A program made the position numbers and the translations under genes. DNA of 64,000 nt from Bugulina stolonifera. Its lineage: Eukaryota > Bryozoa > Gymnolaemata > Cheilostomatida > Bugulidae. The stretch covers positions 12,609,376-12,673,375 of the forward strand of contig OW285194.1 of assembly GCA_935421135.1 (NCBI GenBank), in the 5' to 3' direction. Within the stretch, counting starts at the first letter, position 1. The number at the start of each line of letters is the position of its first letter. Shown here piece by piece: positions 12,401-24,123 of this stretch. The notes under the pieces are model-generated. The model made no database searches and was not told the DNA's origin. It saw only the letters and a program-made list of their open reading frames with translations.

Positions 12401-13048
12401 CGCCGCTCGGTGAATTCCATTCCACTGTTCGGTTGTTCGGCGTTTTTCCGGCACCGGCTAATGTTCTACTGACCTTAGTGTAAACTTAACACACTTGCAC
12501 TGTCACACCATCAATCATTAATATGGAGGTTTAGCTGATACTTTTTTCAGATCTACCTAATATAGACTTCACACGCCAGTCTGAGACTCTTCAAAGTCAA
12601 AGTTACGTAACCATGATAAATGTCGGGTTCATCACCACTAAAGACCCAATGCCATTCTCATTTAAGGACCTGTTTTACTATTATTTTGAAATTGTGGTCT
12701 AATGGGATCTGGAAATTAATGATGTTTTAAGTTTCAATTTTTACTTACAAGAATGGAATATTATGTCAATGAGAGCACAACTCCAGCAGCTGGTAGCTTC
12801 ATATCCATTTACATGCACATGTACATGACCATCCACTAGTGCTAGATTAATCAAAATTAATATTCAAGAAACAAGGCACATAATCACAAGTATTATTTAT
12901 TAGCCAGTGGGTTCACAGTCTATGTTTAGATACCCCTGACTGCCAACTTGAGCTCATCACCTCTTACCTCATGTCAAACGTGTTGCCAGCAGGCTGAAAA
13001 CCTCTTCCCTCTACTAAATAGAAGAAATTGACCGATATCCCCTACTGT
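9493..13048. other. Non-coding interval
   Basis: No gene could be supported. It holds a tRNA-like sequence at 10,875-10,945 (separate entry), an AT-dinucleotide-rich stretch at 11,190-11,300 and a slightly GC-richer patch near 11,840-11,930 and 12,400-12,470. That patch could be a promoter or first exon, but no reading frame there is convincing. Confidence 0.4.
10875..10945 (+). repeat. tRNA-like sequence, probable SINE head
   Basis: An A-box-like TAGCTCAGTTAG (10,879-10,890) and a near-perfect B box GGTTCGACTCCC (10,923-10,934) are spaced as in RNA polymerase III tRNA promoters. Acceptor and T-stem pairing is poor, so I read it as a tRNA-derived SINE or decayed tRNA rather than a functional tRNA gene. 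Confidence 0.5.
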
Positions 13049-13050
13049 TA

Positions 13051-13208
13051 GGTGCAGTAGTGGAGAAATTTGGATAGCCTTAGTTCCTTGTTTGTGGTTG
13101 GGGTTTGGGGTAAGGGCGGTCAACCAGCAAAGTATAGAGAAGACAACTTCTCCTGCTTCATTTTTGGCGAAGAACAAAGGCTATCTCAAATTTCTCCACT
13201 TCTGCACC
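13051..13208. mobile_element. 158-bp MITE, family 1, copy 1
   Basis: A short element with inverted ends GGTGCAGTAGTGGAGAAATT and its near-complement, flanked by TA on both sides. A second copy of exactly the same length is at 48,861-49,018, differing by only a few bases. TA flanks suggest mobilisation by a Tc1/mariner-type transposase. There is no coding capacity. Confidence 0.85.
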
Positions 13209-14408
13209 TAACTCATCCCCTACTGGGGATTACAAGGTGACCAACCAAAGGTTATAAAATGAGTCGAAGAAATATAAAAATGAGTCGAACATGTTAACGC
13301 AAAATTTTTCAGGATAGTTTCTGAACAATAACTGTACAAATAGCATGGTAAAAAAAGTTCTGTACTCTTGTACTAAACTGCATAGATGTTTTAAATAGTA
13401 GGCTGTATTATTATATTTTCATCAACAGAAAGTAAAAGTGAGTTTTAGTTTTGTTTTAATTTCATGTTTATATCTAAAATCTACATTGTATGATTCATGA
13501 TCACAGATGTAAAAGTAGCTCAGGTGTCTAATTACACGATGGGGGTAGGGGGTATAGATACCCTCAAAGTTTTTCTCTCCAGAGTGAAAGTAGAACAGAG
13601 AAAAACTGCAATCTATTCAAGCAGAAAGATTATAGAGACGTTAAACTATTTGTAATTTATTTTGACTCTAGTTGAGCAGGTGCCAGTGAGTAAACATAAC
13701 CCTAGAGGAAAGCAATGCAAAGATATTAATAGAAAGACTAGACAATAATTATGAAACCAAACACTTTGGATGAAGTACAATATGAATTACTCATACGAGG
13801 TTGACTAATGGGCTATGACTTCTAGATGTGACTGAAACACTATTTTTCCAACATAAATGACACACGTGGACCTCAAGCTGAGGATAGTTCTCAAATTTGT
13901 AGTATTTTTGGCAATGATGTATTTTTAGCAACGAAATTTAGACAAAACTTTGAGAGGCTATCCCACATGCACAGAACAAAAAGTACTAAAGTTGCCATAC
14001 TACATGTATGTACAAGTATCATTAATACATGTATAGCAGATGTTGTACAATTATTATGGTCATCAAGACACTGTAATAATCACTGAATATCCAAAAAATA
14101 TTTTTCTCAAATAATTTAGCATCTACTAGAGCCTGAATGTACACTGTAGATATTTCAGTCTTTGTTGTGAGTTGGCATGCTTTATTATTTGTGTATTACT
14201 CAACCTGTCTGTTCCCTGTTGAAATTTTTGATCATATAATTTACATGTTCATGTTCATGTAGGTCTATTTCAACTTTTGTTGGTCTCTATTCAAATCTTA
14301 TATGGGTATAGTAGTAGTAGGAGTACTGGGCAAAGAACTTACATGGGTATACATGTAATCAGTAGTAGCAGTACATGGGTATAGTAGTACTACTATAATA
14401 CATGTAAG

Positions 14409-14584
<176 letters not shown>

Positions 14585-14920
14585 CTGGGGCAAAGACCTT
14601 ACATGGGTATTATAGTAGTAGGAGTGCTGCGGCAATGAACTTTAAAAACCAATTGCTTAGGATAGTGATGCATTACCAATTTATATTTTGTTCTTCATTT
14701 TATTTAAAATAAACCATTTTGAAGAGCATATTTATCATTTAGGCCTGACAGTGAGACAGGTGAACAGTGATAAATATATACTATTTTTATGTCTTTGAGT
14801 TCTATATTAAGCCTATTGACTCTATTTATAACATCATATCCAAATGCCCATGATGATTTTATTGGCTTCTTTTTCATGCCCCAGCAAACAAACTTATTGA
14901 GTGGTCCTGCTTACAGCCTA

Positions 14921-15527
14921 TATAAAATAGAGGACCAAACATTTAACTCCAGTTTAACGAGGAGCATTTGTTGGTAAGTTGTTATTTTATATAGCATTCT
15001 AGTCCTGCACCTGTGTACATGAAGACCATCTTTATGAAAGTTCTAATCTTGTTTTAAAATATTGTTTTCTCATACTTTATTGTAGTCTAAGTAAATGACA
15101 TTTATAAATATTGGAGCCTGAACATTTTTTCTGCATAGTCTTGGGTCCAGCTATATCTAAATGCACATGCTTAGTGCAGGAGGGGCATGCAAGCAAATAA
15201 CCAGATTGAGATAGACTAATGACCTTCACGAACTGGCAGCTTGCGTAAAGGAAGGTGACAGAAGTGCCTCTAACAGTCTATACCAGGAGGATAGATTAGA
15301 ACACATACTACCCAAATACATAGCCTTATACCTATGAGACTCTACATCTTGTCAGTATGTTTTTTTCTACAGATATAATCGACGGAATGAAGTGGCTCCA
15401 ACTCTTCATCGCTGTTATTGTAGTTATCTTACCTTGCTCTACAATGGTCTCAGCAGCATCAGCAGTTCTACTGGGGCAAAGAGGAGAGCCTGGTAGTCCT
15501 GGGAGAGACTTCAGCAAAATACTTTAA
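14921..15527 (+). CDS. Short secreted collagen-like protein
   Basis: The coding part is 15,387-15,527 (46 aa). The start MKWLQLFIAVIVVILPCS is a strong signal peptide. The tail contains two to four collagen triplets (GQR-GEP-GSP-GRD) before a stop. A TATA box (TATATAAAATA at ~14,920) lies upstream. A donor TTG|GTAAGT at 14,973/14,974 and an acceptor TTTTTTCTACAG ending at 15,372 imply a 5' untranslated exon and one intron. Secretion followed by a Gly-X-Y start resembles the N-terminus of short-chain or spongin-type collagens. With only four triplets, either it is a truncated gene or an internal donor (such as the GT after GAGCCTG) leads to further collagen exons that I could not find downstream. 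Confidence 0.5.
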
Positions 15528-17321
15528 TACTAGTCAGCAGGTAATAGCCTTAGCTCCCTTATCATTCAATCGCCCATTGACAGGGCTTCAAACATGTGAT
15601 TATACCCTCAGGCTATGAGATAGTGACATGCACGAAAGTTGTAGCTTTTTTTATGTGACAAAGATTTCTATGATTTCAACTGTCAAAATCTCAGCTATTT
15701 TTTATTGCCTCTGCATTTGTTATTCGAAATATATCAGGTTGATGGCATAAAATTTACCTGTGCAGCGTATCAGGCATATGCAATGGGCCAGCTTTTATTA
15801 CCTATCCATTTGTGTTCTAAGGTGAACATCCACCTTTGAGAAGTACAATTGTCAAAATTCACATGTTGTATAGAAAATGAGTCAATGCTTTTTTCAAAAG
15901 TAAAGAAAGCTGTCTTTATCCCACAGTCATAATACTATAAGATGTTACTTTGGTATAAAATTTTATATTTTATAGATTAATCAAAGCCTATCATCTGCAA
16001 CATATATTCACCACATCTAAAGAGATCAAAGGCCGCAGAACGAATTTCATTTAAATTAATATCGATAAAATATGTTGGTTTAGTTTTAGAGGGACAATAT
16101 TTAGAGCTTGCAAGTACTTGTACACTGTACATGTAACATAATATGCATACACATTTTTTGTGTTATTTTAACTATAATGCTATAATAAAGTAAAATTACT
16201 TTTACATGTGCTAGGTCAAATGCTGTTAATTAACCATTAAGCTAAAATAAATATTTAGTTAAAAACATCTATTTGATTACTATATATTATTAAAATACAG
16301 CTAAATTGAGATGGGTATCAGCCTGGACAACTTAACGATAGTGTTGCAAACATTAAGCTATTGCAAACATTCAAGTATCCAGATTTTGTCAGGCGAGCCT
16401 TAGGTTGTTCCTACTAATTTATCAGTCGTCGTGATTTTTTATCATGGTAAAAATGCTACCAAATATCATATAATACGCCAGAAACCACCTAAAATAAATC
16501 TCATTTATATTAAAGAAAATATTTAAAAGTGTCATCAAATTAATAGTGCAATGGTTCAGGACGTTTGTACATACGACCTGATGGACCTTATAGCACCTTA
16601 AGTGCCTAGTAGTTGCCACAGCTCTACTTATCTAACTTTTGGTATCTTGCACTTAGCTGTCTTGTTACTCATACCTACATAGTTATGCATGTTCTAACCA
16701 TACACTTATAATAATTACATATCATTTGCTGAGCAATTATGTCTTTTTTATACCCATGTAACGAGGCCTGACTTCTCAGAAATACCTGATATTGATTTTG
16801 CAAATGATCTAGATGATTTTAAGCACAAAACAAATCCCCAAAAACCATTACAATAGCACTAAAGTGAATTGTTTGATGTTTATTATAGATCATTTTTGTT
16901 CAGTGATTTTTAGCAGACAAGTCCAAATTTTTGCTTTTGTTCCTGGGCATGTAAATGCATGACTTTAAAATTTAGGTAACATAACTTTCAGTGCCACAAT
17001 ACTCTGGAAAACGTGTGATAGATACATGTATATTGTTTCAACTAACAAAATTATGTAACCAATTATTCATAAGTTAATGACAGGCATTAACTTATGTACA
17101 TTTCATATGTCAAGAATAGGAACAATACAATGTAATATCTTCAGTTCAGAAGGATTTATTGAAACATGACAAAATAGTTTTAAATTAAGAGGAGAAGAGA
17201 TATCATCTACTTCTATATGATTCCATATAGACATGCACATGTGCTAAGTGACACACTGCTAAATACTGTATAACAATAAACTAATTTCCGACAGACCAAG
17301 TGTAGTAATCAATGTGATTAG
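15528..17321. other. Non-coding interval with an interspersed repeat copy
   Basis: No gene is visible. A repeat shared with 25,951-26,264 occupies 16,545-16,826 (separate entry). The rest is AT-rich without splice-bounded frames that I can support. Confidence 0.4.
16545..16826 (+). repeat. Interspersed repeat family R1, copy 1
   Basis: About 280 bp aligned by eye with 25,951-26,264. Shared blocks include CCTGATGGACC, CAGCTCTACTTAT, CACTTAGCTG, GAGCAATTATGTC and CTTCTCAGAA, with moderate divergence. The 5' end (GTGCAATGGTTCAGGA; GTGTAATGGTCAGGA in copy 2) resembles a tRNA A box. It is probably an old SINE. Confidence 0.7.
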
Positions 17322-18349
17322 TTAGTCTAGTGGTACTGGACTGCACTCCTTATAACCACAGGGCTGGATTAAGCAGCATTTATCTGTCCCCCTGCATTGG
17401 GAGTCATTCCGGCAGCCTCCAACGTCTTGCTTGCAGTGGCTAACAGTAATTCTAGGACAAAACCCTATAAAGTATTTTATATAATATACACTGTACATGT
17501 AGAAAAGCAACAATCACATTAGGAACTTTTGCTAGCTAGTACTAGTATATACCGTGAACTGGCTCTCATCAGCGTAAGCAGAGGATAAAATTCACAAATC
17601 ATAATATTACTTTCTTCTAATGCTGAATACACATGTAAGTATTATATTTATATCCAGTATCTCTTGTCTATACTGTATACTGCTCACCAAACGACATAGA
17701 AAATACAGGTAGTACAACAGGTACCAATGCAGTACAGCTATAATCTTACCGGGCTTAGTTGCTGTATCCACTCCTTTCTTACATTGGAATCCTGAACCCC
17801 ACCAACAGCACAGTTTATCAGCCCCACAGTTACCACCAGGAACACACTCTGGCTCCTCCAGAGGTAGAGGAAAGAAGAACGGGTAAATTGGGCACCTCAG
17901 ACCCTGCAAATAAAAGAGGAGGAATCAATCTCTGTAGCGGTACGGCAGACATTACAAGTTGTTTGCATCGATACACCAAATGCGCTACTTTGTCTCAGAA
18001 GCTTCTGGTTAATAAAAAGAGAGCCCTTGAAACTTGACCTTAGCATGAAATCTTATGAAATACTACGGTCCAGAGATGTATAGTGTATTAATTAACTTAG
18101 TGACAATTTTACTTGACATAAATAGCCTGCTCTACAGCTGTTGAGTTATGTAGATTAATGTCATAGATATTATAAAATTAAAGTAAATATCAAATTTAGC
18201 TGCCGGGATTCAACCAGAAAATTGTATTATGTTGTGAAACCTGCATGTGGTTTGCATTACTTCGTAAGTAAGTCGATGATGTAGTAACTTACAGCAGAGG
18301 AACATGCCATAGCAGCCAGAACTACCAGAAGAGTGAAGTACAGATTCAT
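17322..18349 (-). CDS. Secreted WAP (four-disulfide core) domain protein
   Basis: The predicted three-exon gene encodes 117 aa: exon 1 at 18,293-18,349, exon 2 at 17,750-17,903, exon 3 at 17,322-17,464, with intron phases 0 and 1. Exon 1 encodes a signal peptide (MNLYFTLLVVLAAMACSSA). Exon 3 encodes a canonical WAP domain with eight cysteines: CPRI, HCKQD, GGCRNDSQC, DKCC and QPCGYKEC. Exon 2 encodes a Pro-rich, six-cysteine WAP-like module with ADKLCCWWGSGFQC that lacks the full eight-cysteine set. WAP proteins are typically extracellular protease inhibitors or antimicrobial proteins; the exact role here is unknown. All junctions have GT-AG signals and keep frame. A decayed copy of exon 2 lies about 1.4 kb upstream. 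Confidence 0.82.
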
Positions 18350-18486
18350 TTTCTTTTCTCAGCTTTAACTTCTTCTATTGTGTAAACTCTGGAAATTCAA
18401 AGTAATTTTATACACTAAATTTTAGAGTAATTTACTTTGTACATTCATTCAAATGGAGAAATTCTCATTATTTACATGTGCAGTGT

Positions 18487-18745
18487 ACAAGCTTTCATTC
18501 TGAAGGTTCCAGGTTCAAATCCCGGTCACGGTGGTGTTAGGAAGAGCATCCAGCCACAATTGCTCCTGTGCCCCATGTTAAGTCCTTGGGGTCATGCAAG
18601 CCAGCATGGCTTCAAGGCAACTCCTCTACCCCTGCCAAAAAAAGGCCATGTTATCTGGGCCTCTCTCACAGGGAGTTGGCCAGCACTGGCACCTGGCAGT
18701 GAGAGCTGCTAGGGGCTGGTCACACCGAGGAGTACAAGTCGGTGA
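18487..18745 (+). repeat. tRNA-derived SINE, family S1, copy 1
   Basis: A B box GGTTCAAATCC at 18,512-18,522 is followed by a body containing GGTGGTGTTAGGAAGAGCAT and CTTGGGGTCATGCAAGCCAG. Part of the body recurs inverted at 27,980-28,122. No clear A box is visible, so the 5' end may be truncated. Confidence 0.7.
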
Positions 18746-19791
18746 GTTTTTTAGTGTACAAGTGTAGCACAATAATGATCATTTACTGCAGTTGAAAGAA
18801 GTTTAAACAACATCGCATACATTACAATATTGTACATTGCAATTAGCCTTCAGTTAACGAAGATAGATACGAATGTAAATGTCATAAAGGAACAAATAAA
18901 GGTGGTATATTGTTGCTGTAAGTAAAACTGGAATAAATTCCTTGCTGAAAATACGTCATACATACATGTAGGCTTATATAAAAAATGGCCAAATGTCTTA
19001 ACAAAACTGGAAATGTATTTGTGAGTTAGTAGCCTATTAGGTAGCAAATAATTGTAATCATCTCAAGTAAAATCAACTTTTGCAGTATTTTCTCCATAAA
19101 AAATCTCTGATAAATTTGTTAACTTACCTTTGCAAACTGTAGTGCTGAACTGATGAAAAAACCAGGATTGCATATTTATATACGTGTTGGTACTATAAGG
19201 ATGCTGCGATACCACATGATTATTTCCTCCTACGTATGCCTACAATGTCCACATCCTAGTGAATATTGAGTAGACAGTTAAGATTGTCCCAATAATCTTG
19301 GTTTGTTTTCTGAATTAATTCCTCAGGGTGGAAGCATATGATTAATAAAGCGTACTTGAAATCTTAACCTTATCACAATATAATGTTGTTGTTTTTAAGC
19401 ATCTTATTGTATTCGTATTGTCTTTTAGAGAAAGAACAAGAGATGCCCATAATTTAGATTATAAATGCATGTGGTGTATTTTCATATTCCATTCACATGT
19501 ACGTGCATATAGAAACATGCTCATCCGCTTCAACTACAGTGTACATTCTTAAAATTTTTTGTCTCAAAGATAGCCTTCATTAACTTTTTTGCATGTGAGT
19601 TGTAGGCTACAAAAAAATCTAACAATTATTGATTCATTAATTCAAATAAAAAGTAGACCAAGTATAATAATCATAACTATTATCCAATAAGAATCAGTCC
19701 ACTGCCTGGAGAATGCAAGTAGCAATGCATATACATGTACATGTAGGCTACATGTATATGAAGGGTGTGGATTCAATACCACCAACCTTAC

Positions 19792-19868
19792 AGGGTTTAG
19801 CTGCTGCATCCACTCCTTTCCTCCATTGGTAGCCTGAGCCACCCCAACATCATAATTTCTCTTCCAAA
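19792..19868 (-). pseudogene. Decayed WAP-gene exon 2 copy
   Basis: On the minus strand this piece aligns with exon 2 of the WAP gene at 17.8 kb. The real exon has KLCCWWGSGFQCKKGVD; the copy reads KL-stop-CWGGSGYQWRKGVD. One cysteine codon has become TGA and another has become Trp, while the following GTAAGG donor is kept. No partner exons were found. It is a relic of a duplicated WAP gene, same orientation as the intact one. Confidence 0.75.
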
Positions 19869-20847
19869 ATGTCAATAAAATGCACATCTTAGAGTAATTT
19901 ACTTATCGTTAAAATAGATTTGCATTGTCATTGTAAAATACGCAAGTGCTAGACTGATTTCTATCTTCGTTTTATTATGGGAATATTCTTAGAATGACTG
20001 ATTCTTGTATTGAACCACTACATCTGCATGTAGACCTACATATTGCCGAGCCAACACCACATCCCACAAGGTAATGCACAACAATAAGAATGTATCCTTA
20101 GCAGATTTAGAAAGATATCCTGGTCAACATCCTACATATAGGTTGATAATTAAAGTTACCAGGACTAGCCTTGACCAGCTACAGGATTCTCTCTGTAATC
20201 AAGAGGTATTAGTATAAAAATCAGATGGGAAAGTATAATAATAGTAGTGTATTTCCTCCTCAACTATAATCATATATGTATTTACCATCATATCTCCATT
20301 CTGGTAATCATGTATATAAGTAGCGGATTATACCCTGCCAAGTCAGAATTATGGAGGATCTTCACATGAAATAGTAGCCCTGTGAGGCCATTGACCATGA
20401 CTAACCTAAGTAATATAGTAATCGATGAAACCTGAACCTACATATATGAACAATTTACATGTACAGTACCAGCTGCAATACATGTGCGTACACAACTTGT
20501 ACGCATACACGTGCACTGTAATACAATGTTCATACACATACATTGCATGTACAGATACACTGCAATACATACACATACACAATGATATGTACACATACAT
20601 TACATGTACACATGGGATGTAATGAGGTGGCTGACTGCTACCCAATCTATTTAGTCTTGTATTATATTCTAGATTTAGATGGTTTATCAATGATATATCA
20701 CTTTATACTTTTATACATGCCAAATGATGAAATACATGTACAACTGGTCTTACAGAATGTCAACACTGGTAGTCATATCATTCATAGCTTTTGTCTCTTT
20801 GCTACAGTGTTATTACTTGCATTTAAAAAAGTGTCTAGAGACAATTA

Positions 20848-21103
20848 TCTGTCTTCACGACCTCTTGGACAGGCCTGGGTGGCAAATAAAAATTACACGA
20901 TGGCCGTCCGGTCTCGGCCAGAAAGGCTATTGGCTTGGGAGTTTGCTTGGCTAGACGAAACTATCTCTAGCTCATCGACACACTTGAATTTTTTCCGGAA
21001 AATGAAGAGTTTGCTCTTTTTCCTGGCCGGTGTGTTCGTGACTCTGCCGAAAAATGCTTTCACAAGTTGGCCTGGGTCTGAAAATTAGGTCTCGAAGACA
21101 CCT
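20848..21103. mobile_element. ~270-bp MITE, family 2, copy 1
   Basis: Copy of a family also found at 35,662-35,933 and 54,676-54,946. The ends are TGTCTTCACGACCTCTTGG and AGGTCTCGAAGACACCT, inverted versions of each other. Internal blocks shared by all copies include GATGGCCGTCC, GGCTATTGGC, TTTGCTTGGC and CTAGCTCATCG. No coding capacity. Confidence 0.85.
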
Positions 21104-21299
21104 ATTTATGCAAGATTCAATTTGCCAAAGAAGCTCAGGAATGATTTGTTTCTGAGATGAACAGCACTGTGTCTTCTAGTAAATACATGTAGTATTAGAC
21201 ATCGAACCACTCAAACAAGCACCAGGTGACATTAGAGATATTTTATTGCATTATGAAGATCGCAAAATCTATTTTTATGTGTTTCTGGTTTCTTCTAAG

Positions 21300-23299
21300 T
21301 TATTTCTCTTCGCAGAATGAGTTTCCTGGTCTCCAAAGCATGGCTCTCTTTCCCTTCAACTGCAGCTTGGGGTCAGGGTAGTAGTTGCATTTCAAACCTA
21401 TAAAGTACCAAAGTACCATAACATTAGTTCGAAAATATTCTGTGTCTGGATGATATTAGGATACTGTAGTATATAGGTCGCTGAAGGCTAAAGGATGCTG
21501 TATCATATATTTAGATCGCTGTAGGCTAAAGTGTACTGTATTATATACTTAGATCGCTGAAGGCTGAAGGGTACCGTATTATATAGGTCACTGAGGTCAT
21601 GAATTTATAGGTTTGCTATTGAAACTCTACAAGTAATGACTTGTTTTTATTTGAAAATATGTGATAGGTGTTTAGGGGTCTTGCTCCAGAACTTGAAAGT
21701 GCTACCCGCTACCCACTTCCGTTCTTCAAAAGTAAGTTAAAACTATTTGAGAAAATGTCAGAAGAAAAATGCATGCATTGCAAAGCTCTACTATGTTTTC
21801 AGATCAATAGTCAATTTGCATGAGTGAACTACCTGATTCTGTTGGTAAAGTAGGAGCAAAAGTAAACTGAGCTCGAACCATGGAAACATACTGCTATGGA
21901 AAAGTACCAATATGGAAACATTTTGCTGTGGAAAGCTACCAATTGGAAACATACCGCTTTAAAAACCTTCCACCATGGAAAACTGCTAGTATACATACAT
22001 GTATAATAATACATAATGATGCATGCTATATTACCTGGCATGCATCCACAACTGGTGAAACCCATTGAGTGGCAGCTGGCTCCTTCCTTCAAATAATTCA
22101 CACAAGTTCCACCAGACTGCAGGCCGGCTACATAAATAGACAATAACATTTTTTAATTATAATGCAAACATTCATAAATTGTTTATTTCTTCCATCTCTA
22201 ATTGCAATGTATTTCCATGTAGTTTAAGATTTTGTGATTATATATGAAGTTATCAACTCCCTCATATACAGAGGATATGTACTGTATATGATAGAGATGA
22301 CAATTCTATCTGCTAAGACTAAACAACCAATCATAGTCACCGCATAACATATCCATACTTTAACATCTCATTCAATTTCAAGTTAGAAAAAAAATACTGC
22401 ACTTTATTTGCTGCTGCAGTCAAGCATGTTGGAATTGAAAGGCATAGGTAGAGGACAAGCACAAGTGCAAGTGCAGGGAACCTACGGAAAAGGCTCGGAC
22501 CAAAGGCTACATCTCTTTTGCTGGCAATCATCCAACGGCTGTTATCAACACAGCACTGAGTTTGCAAACAGTCATCATTCACCTTGCATCCTCCCTGCTG
22601 GTAAACAAGAAAAACTTTTTCAGTTTTGCACAACAAATGCTACCAGGGAGTAGAGATTGCCTTAAATAATGTAGCTTATCATGAGTTTAAAAATTTACTA
22701 CATTTAAGAGTTGAGCAGACTGTCCTTGCTAAGTATTTCCTAGCAATCATTCTGTTTAGAAACTTAAACCTTTGGGATGCAAACCTTATACTCTAACTGT
22801 GTCTCCATTGGTCACCGCCCCAACACAGACTGACAGATATCTTGCATGTCTACCTCAAAAACCCAAATGCAATATTGCATGCAGCACAGGCATACATGCA
22901 CATTCACACCTTGCCCATTGAGTCAAGCTCACGCCCCCAATCACTGTGGTACCAGTTATTAATAACTCAATTAATTAAAATCAATCTCACTTATCTTGGC
23001 ATTGTAAGTTCTCAAAAAATTCATATAATTGTGTAGCCTTGGAAAATAAAATTTACCGATTGATATAGAATGTTCAATTGTGGATTTAATCATATATTAG
23101 GTTAAGCTTTTCCAGAGGTCAAATCTGTAATGTCTATTTCAACGAATAGTTCACCAATTTTATTTACAGTTTGAAACTAAATCCTCTCAATATAACATCT
23201 TGAATATCTCATTAGTTGAACAAATAATACCTTTTCAGCAAGCTGGACTCCGTAGGTTGCGCCAACGAAAACCACCAAAAGAGCGGCTAAGCACTTCAT
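21300..23299 (-). CDS. Secreted ten-cysteine Dickkopf/colipase-like protein, paralogue A
   Basis: Four exons encode 123 aa: 23,231-23,299; 22,486-22,597; 22,035-22,127; 21,300-21,397, with intron phases 0, 1, 1. Exon 1 is a signal peptide (MKCLAALLVVFVGATYG). Exon 2 gives GGC-x5-C-x5-CC then SRWMIASKRD. Exon 3 gives GGTCVNYLKEGASC and FTSCGC. Exon 4 gives GLKCNYYPD and the final SFCEEK. The ten cysteines match the order of the Dickkopf C-terminal domain, colipases and prokineticins (C..C..CC..C..C..C-x-C..C..C, with KEG-x2-C as in Dickkopf). Ligand or digestive-cofactor function is not decided by sequence. Exon 2 has a NAGNAG acceptor that could add or drop one Gln. It is the 3'-most member of a four-gene tandem array. 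Confidence 0.83.
21455..21600. repeat. Tandem repeat, ~45-60 bp unit, three copies
   Basis: Three imperfect copies built on GTATTATATA-GGTCGCTGAAGGCTAAAG, just upstream in plus coordinates of exon 4 of paralogue A and therefore within its third intron. Confidence 0.7.
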
Positions 23300-24123
23300 C
23301 TTCAGACGATAGAAATTAATCGAGTGAGCAGCAAGCTCTAATAGGCCCTACTAAATATTCTAAACTACCATCTGTTGATTCACATAGCAAAAGTTCTATT
23401 TGACGGCCGACTTTATTGGGAATATATCTAAGCCAGTCTGCCTTACCCGAGCTGTAGAACCTTTGCTAACCTGCAAACGTGTTCAATAAATCCCGAGTCC
23501 TGCAACAGCAGGTGCGCATAAAATAAACATAAAAAGGTTCAAAAGCTGTATGAAACTGATTGTAAGCTGTCAATAGACAATTGATAGGTTCTAGTCATCT
23601 TTTAGATACAGCAAGGTTGTACATTGTACATTACTTTTGGAATTGCTGAACGGTTTGCTATGTCATGAACTACGGTTATGGAATTTGGCTATGCTATATT
23701 ATTATTTAGTTAAAAATTTTGATGCAACTACTGACTTCTGGTACGCAAATAATATTTTAATCTGGCTTTAGTTGGTTATATTAGTTACTAGCAAAAGAAA
23801 ATATTCCTAAATAAAGATGGTAACTTTACGTTTTAAATCTGACATATTAACCTCTGAAAAATGTACAATATGTACGCGCACATGTATTTGTCAACCAATA
23901 TCCATACAACATTTTACACGTCCACAATGGAAGTAGTTGAATATAACAAAACATTGGGCAATATTTCCTGTGTTCTCAACATGTGTTGTATTTTACTTTA
24001 CCAACAATTAAAGTGTCATCGAAGAATAAGGTTGTTTGAGGCATGGCTTCCAATCCAGTATTTAGTGTCATTGTTATATTTTATTAGTCACCTAATACAG
24101 CTAATACTGTCAGCTTTTCAGCT
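23300..24123. other. Intergenic interval between paralogues A and B
   Basis: This is the promoter side of paralogue A and the 3' side of paralogue B. I see no additional exon. The plus-strand frame across 23,861-24,145 runs opposite to, and overlaps, the last exon of paralogue B, and is judged spurious. Confidence 0.4.

Larger units (their letters stand above)
18350..20847. other. Non-coding interval between WAP gene and MITE
   Basis: Apart from the SINE and WAP relic listed here, this stretch holds only AT-rich DNA. At 20,455-20,620 there is a degenerate run of ACATAC and GTACATG motifs. No gene is supported. Confidence 0.4.
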
